The notes beneath the pieces were generated by a model. The model was not told where the DNA came from and did not search any database. It saw only the letters and a program-made list of their open reading frames with translations. Both the position numbers and the translations under genes were made by a program. Positions 45,536-54,995 of a DNA stretch of 64,000 bases are shown in pieces; within the stretch, counting starts at the first letter, position 1; every line of letters begins with the position of its first letter. This DNA is from a bacterium. Its GTDB lineage: Bacteria; Zhuqueibacterota; QNDG01; JAGLOF01. The stretch covers positions 124,001-188,000 of the forward strand of contig JAFGRY010000009.1 in NCBI GenBank assembly GCA_016934955.1. Direction: 5' to 3'.

Positions 45536-46224
45536 GCCGCCACCTCATACTGTTCGATCCGGCCGTCATGGAGACGGACGGTTGTTTTGGCTTTCGCGAT
45601 GATCATGGGGTCGTGGGAACTGAAGACAAATGTTGTGCCCAGTTCCTCGTTCAGGAGGGTCATCAGGTCGAGGATCTCCCCACCGGTGGATGAATCGAGA
45701 TTTGCCGTGGGTTCGTCCGCGAGCACGATCCCGGGATCCTTCACGATTGCCCGGGCAATCGCAACCCGCTGCCGCTGGCCGCCGGACAGTTCCCGGGGTT
45801 TGTGCTTGCGGCGGTCACTCAGTCCCACCTGGCTGAGGGCCCGTTCGACCAGTTCCCGGCGGGCGCTCCCCGCTACTCCTTTCAGTATCAGGGGATAGGC
45901 GACATTTTCATACACATTCATTACCGGAACGAGATTGAAGGTCTGGAAGATGTACCCGATGCTGTCCCGGCGAATGCGTGTCTGTTTATGCCGGTCGTCT
46001 CCAACGGACTCGCCGTTGAAAAAAATCGTGCCGCTGGTGGGGCTGTCGATCAGGCCGAGCAGGTTGAGGAGAGTGGTTTTCCCGCTGCCCGATGTCCCCG
46101 CGATCACCATGAAGTCGCGGTGTTCGATGGATATATCGATGCCGCTGAGTGCGGTAACCACCGTTTTTCCTAGGTGATACTGTTTGCCGACCTGCTGCAT
46201 GCGGATAAGCGGAGTCGGTTTCAT
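45532..46224 (-). CDS. ABC transporter ATP-binding protein (LolD/MacB type)
   Basis: A 230-residue ATPase with Walker A GTSGSGKTT, Q-loop (YIFQTFNLVPVMNVYENVAYPLIL, typical of the LolD/MacB group), signature LSGGQRQRVAIARAI, Walker B IVLADEPTANLDS, and H-loop (VFSSHDP). It pairs with the permease encoded next, and both ends overlap their neighbours by four bases, so TPR gene, ATPase and permease are translated in a coupled way. Confidence 0.94.
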   Translation of the reverse strand: MKPTPLIRMQQVGKQYHLGKTVVTALSGIDISIEHRDFMVIAGTSGSGKTTLLNLLGLIDSPTSGTIFFNGESVGDDRHKQTRIRRDSIGYIFQTFNLVPVMNVYENVAYPLILKGVAGSARRELVERALSQVGLSDRRKHKPRELSGGQRQRVAIARAIVKDPGIVLADEPTANLDSSTGGEILDLMTLLNEELGTTFVFSSHDPMIIAKAKTTVRLHDGRIEQYEVAA

Positions 46225-46880
46225 GTGCCCGACTCCATGCCGCGCAGAGCGGCCCGTGCCTGTTCGGCAAGCGGTGAATCCGGGGCCATCTCCACGACCT
46301 GGCGAAGGTAGCGGGCTGATTGATCCGTTCTCTTTTTCATGGTAAGCGTAATCCCGTAGTGATAGGCGAAATTGACATAATCCGTGCCGCTCAGAGAGTC
46401 CCTGCCGGAAGTGACCAGCTCTTCGATGCAGGCGAAATCAGAGAGCGCGGTGTCGAGTCTGCCGAACATTTCCGGCAGGTAGCAGTGGTTGATCCCGCGC
46501 ACGAGCCGAATCTCGGCGTCATCCGGATAGAGCATAACAGCTTTGTCCATTTTCGCGAACGCGATCTGCATGAACTCCATCTGCTTCCAGCCGACGGTCT
46601 CCTCCCGGGCGTTGATAGACATCAGGGAGCCGTAAAATACCATGGCGAGCCCGTTGCGGGGATCCAGTTCCAGTGCTTTCCCCAGATATTTCTCGGCCGT
46701 TACCAGTGACCTGCCGTCCCCCATGTTGGCCCGCTGGTGACAGTCGATGCCGGCCTGCAGCAGCAGGGATACGTTATCGGGGTCGGCTTTGATCTGTTTT
46801 TCCCAGTCCGTCTGCGCCTGCAGCAGCGGTGCCGCCGTCAGGGGAAGAAGGATGGCAAAGATAATAGCGATTCTGTTCAT
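46221..46880 (-). CDS. Exported TPR-like protein, first gene of the ABC/LolA-like operon
   Basis: A 219-residue protein with a signal peptide (AIIFAILLPLTAAPLLQAQ) and helical repeats of TPR character (VSLLLQAGIDCHQRANMGDG, AEKYLGKALELDPRNGLAMVFYGSLMS, KMDKAVMLYPDDAEIRLVRGINHC, SARYLRQVVEMAPDSPLAEQARAAL). AAAGGAG precedes the ATG. A possible promoter lies 46-74 bp upstream. No enzyme motif is present; a scaffold role for the transporter is an inference from the operon. Confidence 0.75.
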   Translation of the reverse strand: MNRIAIIFAILLPLTAAPLLQAQTDWEKQIKADPDNVSLLLQAGIDCHQRANMGDGRSLVTAEKYLGKALELDPRNGLAMVFYGSLMSINAREETVGWKQMEFMQIAFAKMDKAVMLYPDDAEIRLVRGINHCYLPEMFGRLDTALSDFACIEELVTSGRDSLSGTDYVNFAYHYGITLTMKKRTDQSARYLRQVVEMAPDSPLAEQARAALRGMESGT

Positions 46881-46925
46881 TGGTGCTGCTCCTTTCGTTG
46901 CTCGTTAAGTGATGTGTTCGGGATC

Positions 46926-46954
46926 AATATATACCATCCGGCAGGGAGTTGCAC
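46926..46954 (-). promoter_or_regulatory. Possible promoter of the TPR/ABC/LolA-like/LytSR operon
   Basis: On the minus strand: GTGCAA (46949-46954), 17 bp spacer, TATATT (46926-46931), about 45 bp before the start codon at 46880. The -10 is good and the -35 weak. It lies in the divergent gap shared with the PAS kinase gene. Confidence 0.4.
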
Positions 46955-47137
46955 CGGTTATGCGACGAACCGGGTGAAAACGGCGATGAAACGAGCGACA
47001 GGGCGATGAAACGCTTCCGGCCGCAACAACCGGCAGGCCGGCGAATGAAAGAATGCTTGCATTCAATGCTGATAATGATTAATTTTTCAGATATCATTCT
47101 AAACATGAGCATCCGGTCTTCAGGCGGTACAACGCCA

Positions 47138-48295
47138 ATGAAACACGAAGAACAGAAACAGTATCCGGCATCAGAGGTAGAAAAGCTGCGAAAGCGGATC
47201 GCGGAGCTTGAAGTTTCCGAAGACGAGCGTATGAGATCCGAAGTCGCGCTCTGGGAGAAAGAGGAACGCTACCGTACGCTGCTGGAACGGATACCCATCG
47301 GCATCTACCGCACCACGCCCGCGGGGGAGATCGTCGATGTGAACCAGAGTTTCGTCAGCATGCTGGGGTACCTGGACCGCAACGAACTGCTGGAAGTGAA
47401 TGTTGCCAATATTTTTGCCGATATCAGCGAACGGGAACCCTATCTGAAGGCACTGCGGAAGCAGGGCGTATTGCAGGGGTATGAGCTGCGCCTGAGACGG
47501 AAAGACGGCAGGGTGATCTGGGTCCGGGATTTCTGCCGTGCGGTACGAAACAGCCGGGGAGAGCTGCTCTACCATGAAGGCAGCATCGAGGATATCACGC
47601 GGCGCAAAGAGACGGATGACGCTCTGGCCACGGCAGTAGCCGAAAAGGAGGCGCTGCTCAGAGATCTGCAGCATCGGGTGAAAAACAGTCTCGCCATGAT
47701 CAGCGGGCTCGTTCGTCTCGAGATCAGAAATGTGGAAGACAGCCGCAGCCGCGGGATACTGGAACATCTCTCCAACCGGATCAAATCCACGGCCAATCTC
47801 TACGACATTCTCTACCATTCCGGGTCGACGCGGGAAGTCCGGCTCGATGAATACCTTCACAATGTCGTCAACGATCTCGCCGCTGCCTATATACCGGGAC
47901 GTGACAACATCGGCATCAGCGAGCGGTATGATGCGGTCACCGTGGATGTGAAAAAGGGAGTGCCCTTCGGCCTGATCGTGAATGAGATCCTCACCAATAT
48001 GATCAAACACGCCTTCCCGCAACACCAATCCGGTACGATCACTATCGATCTCGCGCTTGCGGATAAGAGTGTCACCCTCGTTCTCAGAGATAACGGCGTG
48101 GGTATGCCGAAAGCGGAGGAGGCGGCTACGACCGGAGGCATGGGAATGCGGCTGGTGCGGATGATGGTCGAACAGCTGCACGGATCACTGTCACTGGCAG
48201 GCGATACGGGAACGACGGTAACGGTTGTCGTTCCCTGCGAGGAGTGCGGCCTGTCCAACGGGCGACAGGAGCAGGAAGAGGATAGAGCACCATAA
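47138..48295 (+). CDS. PAS-domain sensor histidine kinase (HisKA_2/HWE-like)
   Basis: A soluble kinase of about 385 residues: a short N-terminal coiled coil (EVEKLRKRIAELEVSEDE), a PAS domain with PAC (YRTLLERIPIGIYRTTPAGEIVDVNQSFVSMLGY to GSIEDITRRK), the HisKA_2 phospho-acceptor His179 in LLRDLQHRVKNSLAMISGLVRLE, and HATPase_c (FGLIVNEILTNMIKHAFP, RDNGVGMP, GGMGMRLV). The start is uncertain: ATG 47138 has AGGCGG upstream; ATG 47105 is the alternative. The frame is open to 46949 but upstream residues are not family-like. No response regulator is adjacent; this class often signals to an unlinked partner. Confidence 0.85.
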   Translation: MKHEEQKQYPASEVEKLRKRIAELEVSEDERMRSEVALWEKEERYRTLLERIPIGIYRTTPAGEIVDVNQSFVSMLGYLDRNELLEVNVANIFADISEREPYLKALRKQGVLQGYELRLRRKDGRVIWVRDFCRAVRNSRGELLYHEGSIEDITRRKETDDALATAVAEKEALLRDLQHRVKNSLAMISGLVRLEIRNVEDSRSRGILEHLSNRIKSTANLYDILYHSGSTREVRLDEYLHNVVNDLAAAYIPGRDNIGISERYDAVTVDVKKGVPFGLIVNEILTNMIKHAFPQHQSGTITIDLALADKSVTLVLRDNGVGMPKAEEAATTGGMGMRLVRMMVEQLHGSLSLAGDTGTTVTVVVPCEECGLSNGRQEQEEDRAP

Positions 48296-48319
48296 ACCAG
48301 AACAAACCGGGAGATGACA

Positions 48320-49039
48320 ATGAAGACGAGATGTTTACTCGTTACGGTTTTCGCCGCCCTGCTTGCAGGGTGCGCCACGGAGCAGAGCGGTGACAACGTA
48401 CTCTCAAGACAGGAGAAGAAGGAAGGGTGGGTGCTGCTCTTTGACGGCAGCACAACCAGGGGCTGGCACGGCTACAATAAAAAGGAGATGCTGCCCGGCT
48501 GGATCGTCGAAGACGGCGTCCTGGTGGGACTCGGCAAAGGCGGGGATATCGGCGGCGACATCGTTACCGATGATATGTATGACAATTTCGAACTGGCCCT
48601 GGAATGGAAAATCGCGGAAGGGGGGAACAGCGGTATTTTCTATCATGTGGTAGAGGGCGAGCAGTACAGCGCACCCTACCAGACCGGCCCCGAATATCAG
48701 CTTATCGATGATGTCGGCTTCCCCGGCGACCTCGAAGAGTGGCAGCAGGCGGGTGCCGATTATGCCATGCATCCGGCGAATGACGAGAAGGTGCTGAAGC
48801 CGGTGGGTGAATGGAACACGGCCCGCATCGTGTTCGATCACGGCCATGTGGAGCACTGGCTCAATGGCCGGAAAATCGTCGAGTTTGAAGCATGGACGGA
48901 TGACTGGAAAGCGAAAGTAGCGGCGGGCAAATGGAAAGACTATCCCGATTACGGGCTGGCGGAAAACGGCTCCATCGGGCTGCAGGATCACGGGAGTCAT
49001 GTCTATTTCAAGAATATTAAAATCAAAAGGCTCGATTAG
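48320..49039 (+). CDS. DUF1080 (3-keto-disaccharide hydrolase domain) lipoprotein
   Basis: A 239-residue lipoprotein (leader ends ALLAGC) made of one DUF1080 concanavalin-like domain: GWVLLFDGSTTRGWHGY, GWIVEDGVLVGLGKGGDI, DNFELALEWKIAEGGNSGIFYHV, TGPEYQLIDD, WNTARIVFDHGHVEHWLNGRKIVEFE and GSIGLQDHGSHVYFKNIKIKRLD are the full set of family blocks. Members have been linked to hydrolysis of 3-keto-glycosides and to glycan binding. ATG 48320 has GGGAG at a normal distance; the ATG 6 bp earlier sits on the ribosome site. It begins a plus-strand run with the glycosidase-like and GH38 genes. Confidence 0.9.
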   Translation: MKTRCLLVTVFAALLAGCATEQSGDNVLSRQEKKEGWVLLFDGSTTRGWHGYNKKEMLPGWIVEDGVLVGLGKGGDIGGDIVTDDMYDNFELALEWKIAEGGNSGIFYHVVEGEQYSAPYQTGPEYQLIDDVGFPGDLEEWQQAGADYAMHPANDEKVLKPVGEWNTARIVFDHGHVEHWLNGRKIVEFEAWTDDWKAKVAAGKWKDYPDYGLAENGSIGLQDHGSHVYFKNIKIKRLD

Positions 49040-49051
49040 GGTTGGATTATA

Positions 49052-51745
49052 ATGGGCATTGGCGATCTGAACATTCCGGTGAACCATGGAAAGGCCGTTC
49101 TGGCGGCCTTTCTTTTTAGTGTCACCCTTTCCGCGGCTGCTTCCGATATCCGGATTATCTCCCGCCTTGACTACTATACGAACGAAGACGAGGCGGAACT
49201 GCTTGTCCTGAATCGTGGCGATACGGCCCGGTACGGGCTGAGAGTGGATGTGCGGCTTGGATCATCCCTGCACTCCCGCACCCTCTCTCTCGAGCCCGGA
49301 GCCGCCGGCAGCATCACCGTCCCGATTGCCGGGCTGGGAACGGGCAGTCACCTGATGTACTGCCGCTGCGCCGGGCAGGACAGTATCCCGGTGGAGGTGC
49401 GCGTGCTTCCCCCGCGCAGCAACGCGGTACAGATCGACCGGCTGAGCGGCGGACTGATTGTGAATGCGCTCCCCTTCGTCCCCTTCGGTTTTTACACGTA
49501 TTCCCCGGTAGAGCCGGAACTGCCCGCTGAAGAGAGAACCAGCGGATTCACCATGATGTCGCCCTACCAGAACATCGAGCGGAACACGCGGGATCAGCGG
49601 CGGGCCTACATGGACCGCTGCGCCGAACTGGGCATGAAGGTGCATTACAATCTGCTCTCGGTGGCGGGCGGGGGCGGCATCGGGAGCGCCCGGGCGCCCG
49701 GAAGGACGGAGGCGCAAAAACGGCAGCTGCTGATCGAAGAGATCACCGCCTTCAAGGATCATCCGGCGCTTCTCGCCTGGTATATCGCCGATGAACCGGT
49801 GGGACAGTATGTGCCTCCCGAAAGGCTGATCGATACATACCGGCTGATCAAACGGCTTGACCCTTATCATCCGGTCAGCATCGTGTTCATGACCCCGTCA
49901 CAGGCCTTCCGTTACCGCGATGCCATGGACATCGTCATGGCCGATCCCTATCCCATTCCTCATGGGTCCGTTGAGGAGGCGGGGGAGGCCGCAGCCCGCC
50001 TGCGGCAGGCATTTTATCCCGGCAAACCGGTGTGGATCGTTCCCCAGGCCTTCGGGGGCGGGGAACACTGGATCCGGGAGCCGACTCCCCGGGAGATACG
50101 GGTCATGACCATGCTTTCGCTCATCGAAGGAGCCACCGGGATTCAGTATTTTATTCGCCACGGACGCAACGGATTTCCCAAGTCGACCGCGGTCTGGCAC
50201 GAGTGCGGCGATCTGGCCCTGGAAACCGCCTGGATGACCCCCTTCCTGGTGGACTTCAGCCTGCGGCCGGCGCTGCGGACGTCCTCTGAAACAATCCATG
50301 CCGCGGCCTGGCGGCGGGGAAATCGGACCCTGGTCCTGGCGGCTAACAGCGAAAACCGGCCGGAACAGCTGCGGATCGCTCTGGAGGACACGCTTGTCAA
50401 CACCAGCGCTCTGGTGCTGTTCGAGAATCGGCGGGTGCGGGTGGCCGGCGGTGTTATCGATGACATGATCGACGCCCTGGGAACCCGGGCCTATGTATTG
50501 AGCGGCGACACGGCGCAGGCGGCCGCTGATGTGGAAAATCTGCTGCTCAACGGCGATTTTGAGAACAATCCCGTGGCGGGAGTACCCGCGGGCTGCTACG
50601 TACGGGCCGGCCGTGACCGCGGGGCGACCTATTTCACCGACACCAGACACCCCGGCAGCGGCGACTGCAGTCTTTCGCTGGTGACGCCGGAGCCCGAAGG
50701 CGGCGTGAGCGTTGATCTTTTCCCGGCCCGGCTGGAACCGGGGCAGGGATACCGGCTGTCCCTGATCGCCCGCGGCTACGATCATGCCGGGGGCGTCAGG
50801 CTCCCCGGGCCCTCCGGTTTTCTGAAACGGCTCTTTTCCGGTACATCCAGCGACGCGGGCCCGGCCCGGCTGCAGGTGCGCCTGGGGGTGCTTGCCGACA
50901 CGACACTGACCCTCAGCCGTGATTGGAGGGAGTACGTGCTCCGCATTCCCGCGATTCCCGGCCGGGAGAGCATACGCACCGGTCCCTCACTTTCCCTGCG
51001 GAATCGGGGAACCGCCTGGGTTGACCGCCTGAGACTGATCGCCGATCCGCTGATCACCACGGAGATCAGGGGCGAGGAGCACGCCCTGCGTGTCACGCTC
51101 TCATCCGCTGACACGGGAGAGATCTGTTACACCCTCAACGGCATGCCTCCCGACCGCACCTCGACGCTCTATGAAGGGCCGTTTATCGTCCGGAGCACAC
51201 CCGTGATCCAGGCGGCGGTGTTCGATAACGGCAAGCAGAGGGGCAGTTCCCGGAAACGGGTGCTGATGCACCAGGGCTTCGGCTGCGGCGTGACGTACCG
51301 GACAGGGTATTCGGACGCCTATCCCGGCAATGGTGAGCTGACACTGACCGACGGAGAGACCGCCGGTACCGATTTCAGGGATCGCCGCTGGCAGGCGTTT
51401 CTCCGGAATGACTGCGATATCATTGTGGACCTGGGCAGAACAAGAACCGTGGGCCGGGTCCGGATACGGTTTCTCCAGGATATCCGTTCCTGGATCTTCC
51501 TGCCGGAACGGGTGATCGTTTCCGTCTCCGCTGACGGCTCGGTATACACACCGCCCCTTGAAGAGGAAACGGATATTCCGGCGGAAGAGACCGGCCCCCT
51601 GATTCGTACATACAGCATCGATATTCCAGGGCGGGAAGTCCGCTATATCCGGATCAGGGGCGTCAGCCGCGGCGTTTGTCCGGCATGGCATCCCGGCGCC
51701 GGGGGCGATGCCTGGCTGTTCACCGACGAAATAATCATTGATTAG
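49052..51745 (+). CDS. Secreted TIM-barrel glycosidase-like protein with C-terminal binding domains; family not recognised
   Basis: An 897-residue exported protein (hydrophobic leader about 14-30). After an N-terminal beta-sandwich (about 31-125), a barrel-like domain follows: NALPFVPFGFYTYSP, CAELGMKVHYNLLSVAGGGG, FKDHPALLAWYIADEPVGQY with a likely catalytic Glu, DPYHPVSIVFMTPS, DIVMADPYPIPHGS, VWIVPQAFGGGEHW and LIEGATGIQYF. This resembles GH domains of clan A. Then come a carbohydrate-binding-like sandwich (LLLNGDFENNPVAGVP, about 490-670), a chitobiase/FN3-associated-type domain (ICYTLNGMPPDRTSTLYEGPF), and a discoidin/CBM32-like end (DIIVDLGRTRTVGRVRIRFLQD). No named GH family is certain. 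GH38 follows after 9 bp, so it probably acts on the same glycan. Confidence 0.7.
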   Translation: MGIGDLNIPVNHGKAVLAAFLFSVTLSAAASDIRIISRLDYYTNEDEAELLVLNRGDTARYGLRVDVRLGSSLHSRTLSLEPGAAGSITVPIAGLGTGSHLMYCRCAGQDSIPVEVRVLPPRSNAVQIDRLSGGLIVNALPFVPFGFYTYSPVEPELPAEERTSGFTMMSPYQNIERNTRDQRRAYMDRCAELGMKVHYNLLSVAGGGGIGSARAPGRTEAQKRQLLIEEITAFKDHPALLAWYIADEPVGQYVPPERLIDTYRLIKRLDPYHPVSIVFMTPSQAFRYRDAMDIVMADPYPIPHGSVEEAGEAAARLRQAFYPGKPVWIVPQAFGGGEHWIREPTPREIRVMTMLSLIEGATGIQYFIRHGRNGFPKSTAVWHECGDLALETAWMTPFLVDFSLRPALRTSSETIHAAAWRRGNRTLVLAANSENRPEQLRIALEDTLVNTSALVLFENRRVRVAGGVIDDMIDALGTRAYVLSGDTAQAAADVENLLLNGDFENNPVAGVPAGCYVRAGRDRGATYFTDTRHPGSGDCSLSLVTPEPEGGVSVDLFPARLEPGQGYRLSLIARGYDHAGGVRLPGPSGFLKRLFSGTSSDAGPARLQVRLGVLADTTLTLSRDWREYVLRIPAIPGRESIRTGPSLSLRNRGTAWVDRLRLIADPLITTEIRGEEHALRVTLSSADTGEICYTLNGMPPDRTSTLYEGPFIVRSTPVIQAAVFDNGKQRGSSRKRVLMHQGFGCGVTYRTGYSDAYPGNGELTLTDGETAGTDFRDRRWQAFLRNDCDIIVDLGRTRTVGRVRIRFLQDIRSWIFLPERVIVSVSADGSVYTPPLEEETDIPAEETGPLIRTYSIDIPGREVRYIRIRGVSRGVCPAWHPGAGGDAWLFTDEIIID

Positions 51746-51754
51746 GATACCAAG

Positions 51755-54700
51755 ATGAAACCGACACTCTCCGGAATTATCGTTGCGGCCGTGCTTGCGG
51801 GATATTCGGCCCCGGCCGTGCCCCAGGATACCTGGATCTCCGGATTCGGCCGGAAAATCGCCGGGGAAACCATATCATATCACTCCCCCCAGCATGACGG
51901 AACACGCAGTCTCCTGGTCAGGTCTCTGGCGGCGGATCGCGGCATCGCCTGGGAAACGGCGCCCGTCCCCGCGGCCTTCAGCGCGGATACCGCGCTGTTC
52001 GTCTGGATGTTCGGGCTCGACGTCAATGAGGACAGCCATCGCTATCGACTGTTCATCGACGGTACTGAGACGCTCTCTTTTTCCAATCCGGCAGACACTG
52101 CCATGCCGGCCTGGCGAATTCGTGGTCATGACGGCATTACGCTTGAATTCCGGTCGGTGATGGTTGACCGGTACGGTGATTTCATGGGCTACGCGTTCCT
52201 GAAGGTGCCGTCATCGCGTGTCAGGCCGGGCCGGCCGCTGCGCCTCGATGTGCAGGGGGAAAGCGCGGGCAGCAGGACCTGGTACATGACATTTGAATAT
52301 GAGATGGCCGCCAGTATCACCATAAGCGGAGAGCCGGCCCTGCTGAGAAGTGAGAGGGGCCCCATGCAGCCGCTGCGCATTGAAATCGTTCATGTCGCTC
52401 CTCCGGAACGGGCGACCATTGAAGCCGCCGGGGAACTGATGCATGCCGATCTTCATCTTGGATACAATTATATCCAGATGCCGGTGCCGGCCGTCACCGC
52501 GCCGCAGCGGATTCGGGTCCGAGTGAGCAGCCCGAGTCACTCCTGCCTTGTGGATGCAGCTGTGCGCCCGGTGAAGGAGATGACTCTCTACCTGCTGCAC
52601 CATTCCCATGTTGACATCGGCTATACCCACACCCAGGCCGAGGTCGCGGAGATTCAGGCCGGCCATCTCGAGCAGGCCATGGATATCGCTGACGCATCGC
52701 AGGGGTATCCCGCAGGCGCGCGTTTCAAGTGGAATTCGGAAGTCATGTGGCATGTGGACCGCTACTTGCGGGAAGAGTCCGAACAGAACAGGGACCGAAT
52801 GCTGCGGGCGATCAGGAACGGATCCATCGAGATCGACGCGCTCTACGGAAACCAGCTGACCGGCCTGGGCAGGCCGGAAGAGCTGCTCCGCCTGACGCGG
52901 GCCGGCGAGACGGCGGCCCTGCAGGCGGGGGTGGAGCTGCGGGCCGCGATGATCAGTGATGTGCCGGGATGGTCATGGGGACTGGTTGCATCGCTGGCCG
53001 GGGCGGGGGTTCGCTATCTGGCTCTCGGCACCAATGCCGGCCACCGGATAGGTTCGGTTATCGAAACCTGGGGAGACCGTCCCTTCTACTGGGTGTCTCC
53101 CTCCGGCCGTGACAGCGTTCTCTGCTGGATTGCCGGCAAGGGGTATTCCTGGTTCCACACCGGGCTCGGCAGTGTGACGGCGGCCCGCCGGCTCGCCGCA
53201 AAACCGGTACTGGACTATCTTGAACAGCTGTCCGGCACCTATCCCTATGATATGCTCCCGTTCCATTATAATATCGGATCGGACAACGGTCCGCCGGATC
53301 CCGGGCTCCCGGACAAGGTGCGGACCTGGAACGAGACGTACATCTCGCCCCGTATTATCATCTCAACGGTCAGCGAGGCGTTTGCCGCCTTTGAAACCCG
53401 CTACGGCGGGGCGCTGCCGGCGGTCAGCGGTGATTTCACCGGTTACTGGGAAGACGGGGCGGCCTCATCGGCCCGGGAAACCGCCCTTGTCCGCCAGGCC
53501 GAAGAGCGGCTTACCCAGGCGGAGATTATCTGGGCCCTGTCGGGCCGGGGGGATTTCCCTTCAGGTCTCTGTGATGAGGCATGGCGGCAGGCGATGCTCT
53601 ACAATGAACATACATGGGGGTCCTGGAACAGTATCAGCGCTCCCGATGATCCGTTCACGCTCAGTCAGTGGGCCGTGAAACAATCCTTCGCCCTGGCCGC
53701 GGATTCCCTCTCCCGGGAGCTGCTGGCCCTGGCCGAGGGAAGGCGCGGACAACGCGATCGACCGGCCCGGGGGGTAACGGTCATCAATACGAATTCCTGG
53801 AGAAGACGGGACCTGGTGTTCCTTGAGGCCGCATCGGCGCCGGCCGGTGACCGGGTCGTCGACAGCGCCGGGAATCCGGTGCCTTCCCAGCGGCTTTCCG
53901 ATGGACGGCTGGCCATGCTCACTGATGTGGCGCCGCTGGCCGCACAGCGGTACGAGATCCGCGAAGGCGCACCCTTCAGCAGCGGTGCGGTGAGGGCCGA
54001 CAGGCGTGGCCTTTACAGCGATCACATCCGGCTGCTGCTGGATGAGCGCACCGGGGCCGTGAAATCACTGTCGGTGGACGGGTACGCATACGTCAGCGAA
54101 GAAAGCATGCATCCGCATGCGTTGAACGAGTACCTGTATGTGGCCGGCAGGGATCCTTCCGTTGTGGAGACGGTGACCGATCCTCATGTCGAGGTGCTCG
54201 ATTCCGGACCGCTTACCGCCGCACTCAGGATCACTTCCGGGGCCCCGGGGTGCAGTCTTCTTGTCAGAGAGGTCAGGCTGACGGCAGGGCTTGACCGGAT
54301 AGATTTTCGCACGGTTATCCATAAAAGGGAAGTGCGTGATCCCGAAGCGGTGCACCTCTCATTCACCTGTGACGTGCCCGATCCCCGGGTCAGGATGGAC
54401 GGCGCCTGGTGCTGGTTCGAGCCAGAATCGGGACAAGTCCCGGGGGCGTGCAAGAACTACTACAGCGTTCAGCGCTGGGTCGACATATCGAATCAGGACC
54501 GGGGAGTGACACTGACGCTTCCCGACGCTCCGCTTGTAGAAATGGGGGGGCTCCATGCAGATCCCGTGGTGTGCGGATGGATCGATTCCGCTGTCTCTTC
54601 CGGCCGGATCTATTCGTATGTCATGAACAACTACTGGGAGACGAATTACCGGGCATATCAGGCGGGGGAGGTTGTACTGCGGTATTCCCTGTATCCGCAT

Positions 54701-54985
54701 CGGGGATTCGATGCGGTGGCGGCCAAAAAACGGGGGCTGGATGCTTCGCGTCCCCTGCTGGCCGTTCCCGATTTCTCTGATTTCAGCGGCTTTCAGGAGG
54801 AGGTTACCGTTTCCAACAGCCGCGTTATTGTTACATCCATGGAACGTGATCGGCACACCGGCAGCCTTGCGGTACGGCTCATGTACCCCGGGGAGGGAAC
54901 CGCTTTGACCGAGATCGCGGTGAAGGGCGGACCGGCGGTCTCAGTCCGGCTGACGTCCTTTGAGACGCGTACCGTCCTGTTATGA
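51755..54985 (+). CDS. Secreted GH38 alpha-mannosidase
   Basis: A 1076-residue zinc-dependent alpha-mannosidase. Signal peptide (IIVAAVLAGYSAPAVPQ), N-terminal beta region to about 275, then the GH38 catalytic domain: HHSHVDIGYTHTQ with zinc ligands His285 and Asp287, FKWNSEVMWHVDRYL, and SDVPGWSWGL with the probable nucleophile Asp402, followed by LLPFHYNIGSDNGPPDP. The C-terminal half is the beta-sandwich part (LLLDERTGAVKSLSVDG, RFRT-like strands). Long compared with bacterial cytoplasmic GH38 proteins because of the extra N-terminal region. With GH92 it would remove alpha-mannose from N-glycan-like substrates. Confidence 0.9.
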   Translation: MKPTLSGIIVAAVLAGYSAPAVPQDTWISGFGRKIAGETISYHSPQHDGTRSLLVRSLAADRGIAWETAPVPAAFSADTALFVWMFGLDVNEDSHRYRLFIDGTETLSFSNPADTAMPAWRIRGHDGITLEFRSVMVDRYGDFMGYAFLKVPSSRVRPGRPLRLDVQGESAGSRTWYMTFEYEMAASITISGEPALLRSERGPMQPLRIEIVHVAPPERATIEAAGELMHADLHLGYNYIQMPVPAVTAPQRIRVRVSSPSHSCLVDAAVRPVKEMTLYLLHHSHVDIGYTHTQAEVAEIQAGHLEQAMDIADASQGYPAGARFKWNSEVMWHVDRYLREESEQNRDRMLRAIRNGSIEIDALYGNQLTGLGRPEELLRLTRAGETAALQAGVELRAAMISDVPGWSWGLVASLAGAGVRYLALGTNAGHRIGSVIETWGDRPFYWVSPSGRDSVLCWIAGKGYSWFHTGLGSVTAARRLAAKPVLDYLEQLSGTYPYDMLPFHYNIGSDNGPPDPGLPDKVRTWNETYISPRIIISTVSEAFAAFETRYGGALPAVSGDFTGYWEDGAASSARETALVRQAEERLTQAEIIWALSGRGDFPSGLCDEAWRQAMLYNEHTWGSWNSISAPDDPFTLSQWAVKQSFALAADSLSRELLALAEGRRGQRDRPARGVTVINTNSWRRRDLVFLEAASAPAGDRVVDSAGNPVPSQRLSDGRLAMLTDVAPLAAQRYEIREGAPFSSGAVRADRRGLYSDHIRLLLDERTGAVKSLSVDGYAYVSEESMHPHALNEYLYVAGRDPSVVETVTDPHVEVLDSGPLTAALRITSGAPGCSLLVREVRLTAGLDRIDFRTVIHKREVRDPEAVHLSFTCDVPDPRVRMDGAWCWFEPESGQVPGACKNYYSVQRWVDISNQDRGVTLTLPDAPLVEMGGLHADPVVCGWIDSAVSSGRIYSYVMNNYWETNYRAYQAGEVVLRYSLYPHRGFDAVAAKKRGLDASRPLLAVPDFSDFSGFQEEVTVSNSRVIVTSMERDRHTGSLAVRLMYPGEGTALTEIAVKGGPAVSVRLTSFETRTVLL

Positions 54986-54995
54986 TCAGCGGCGA

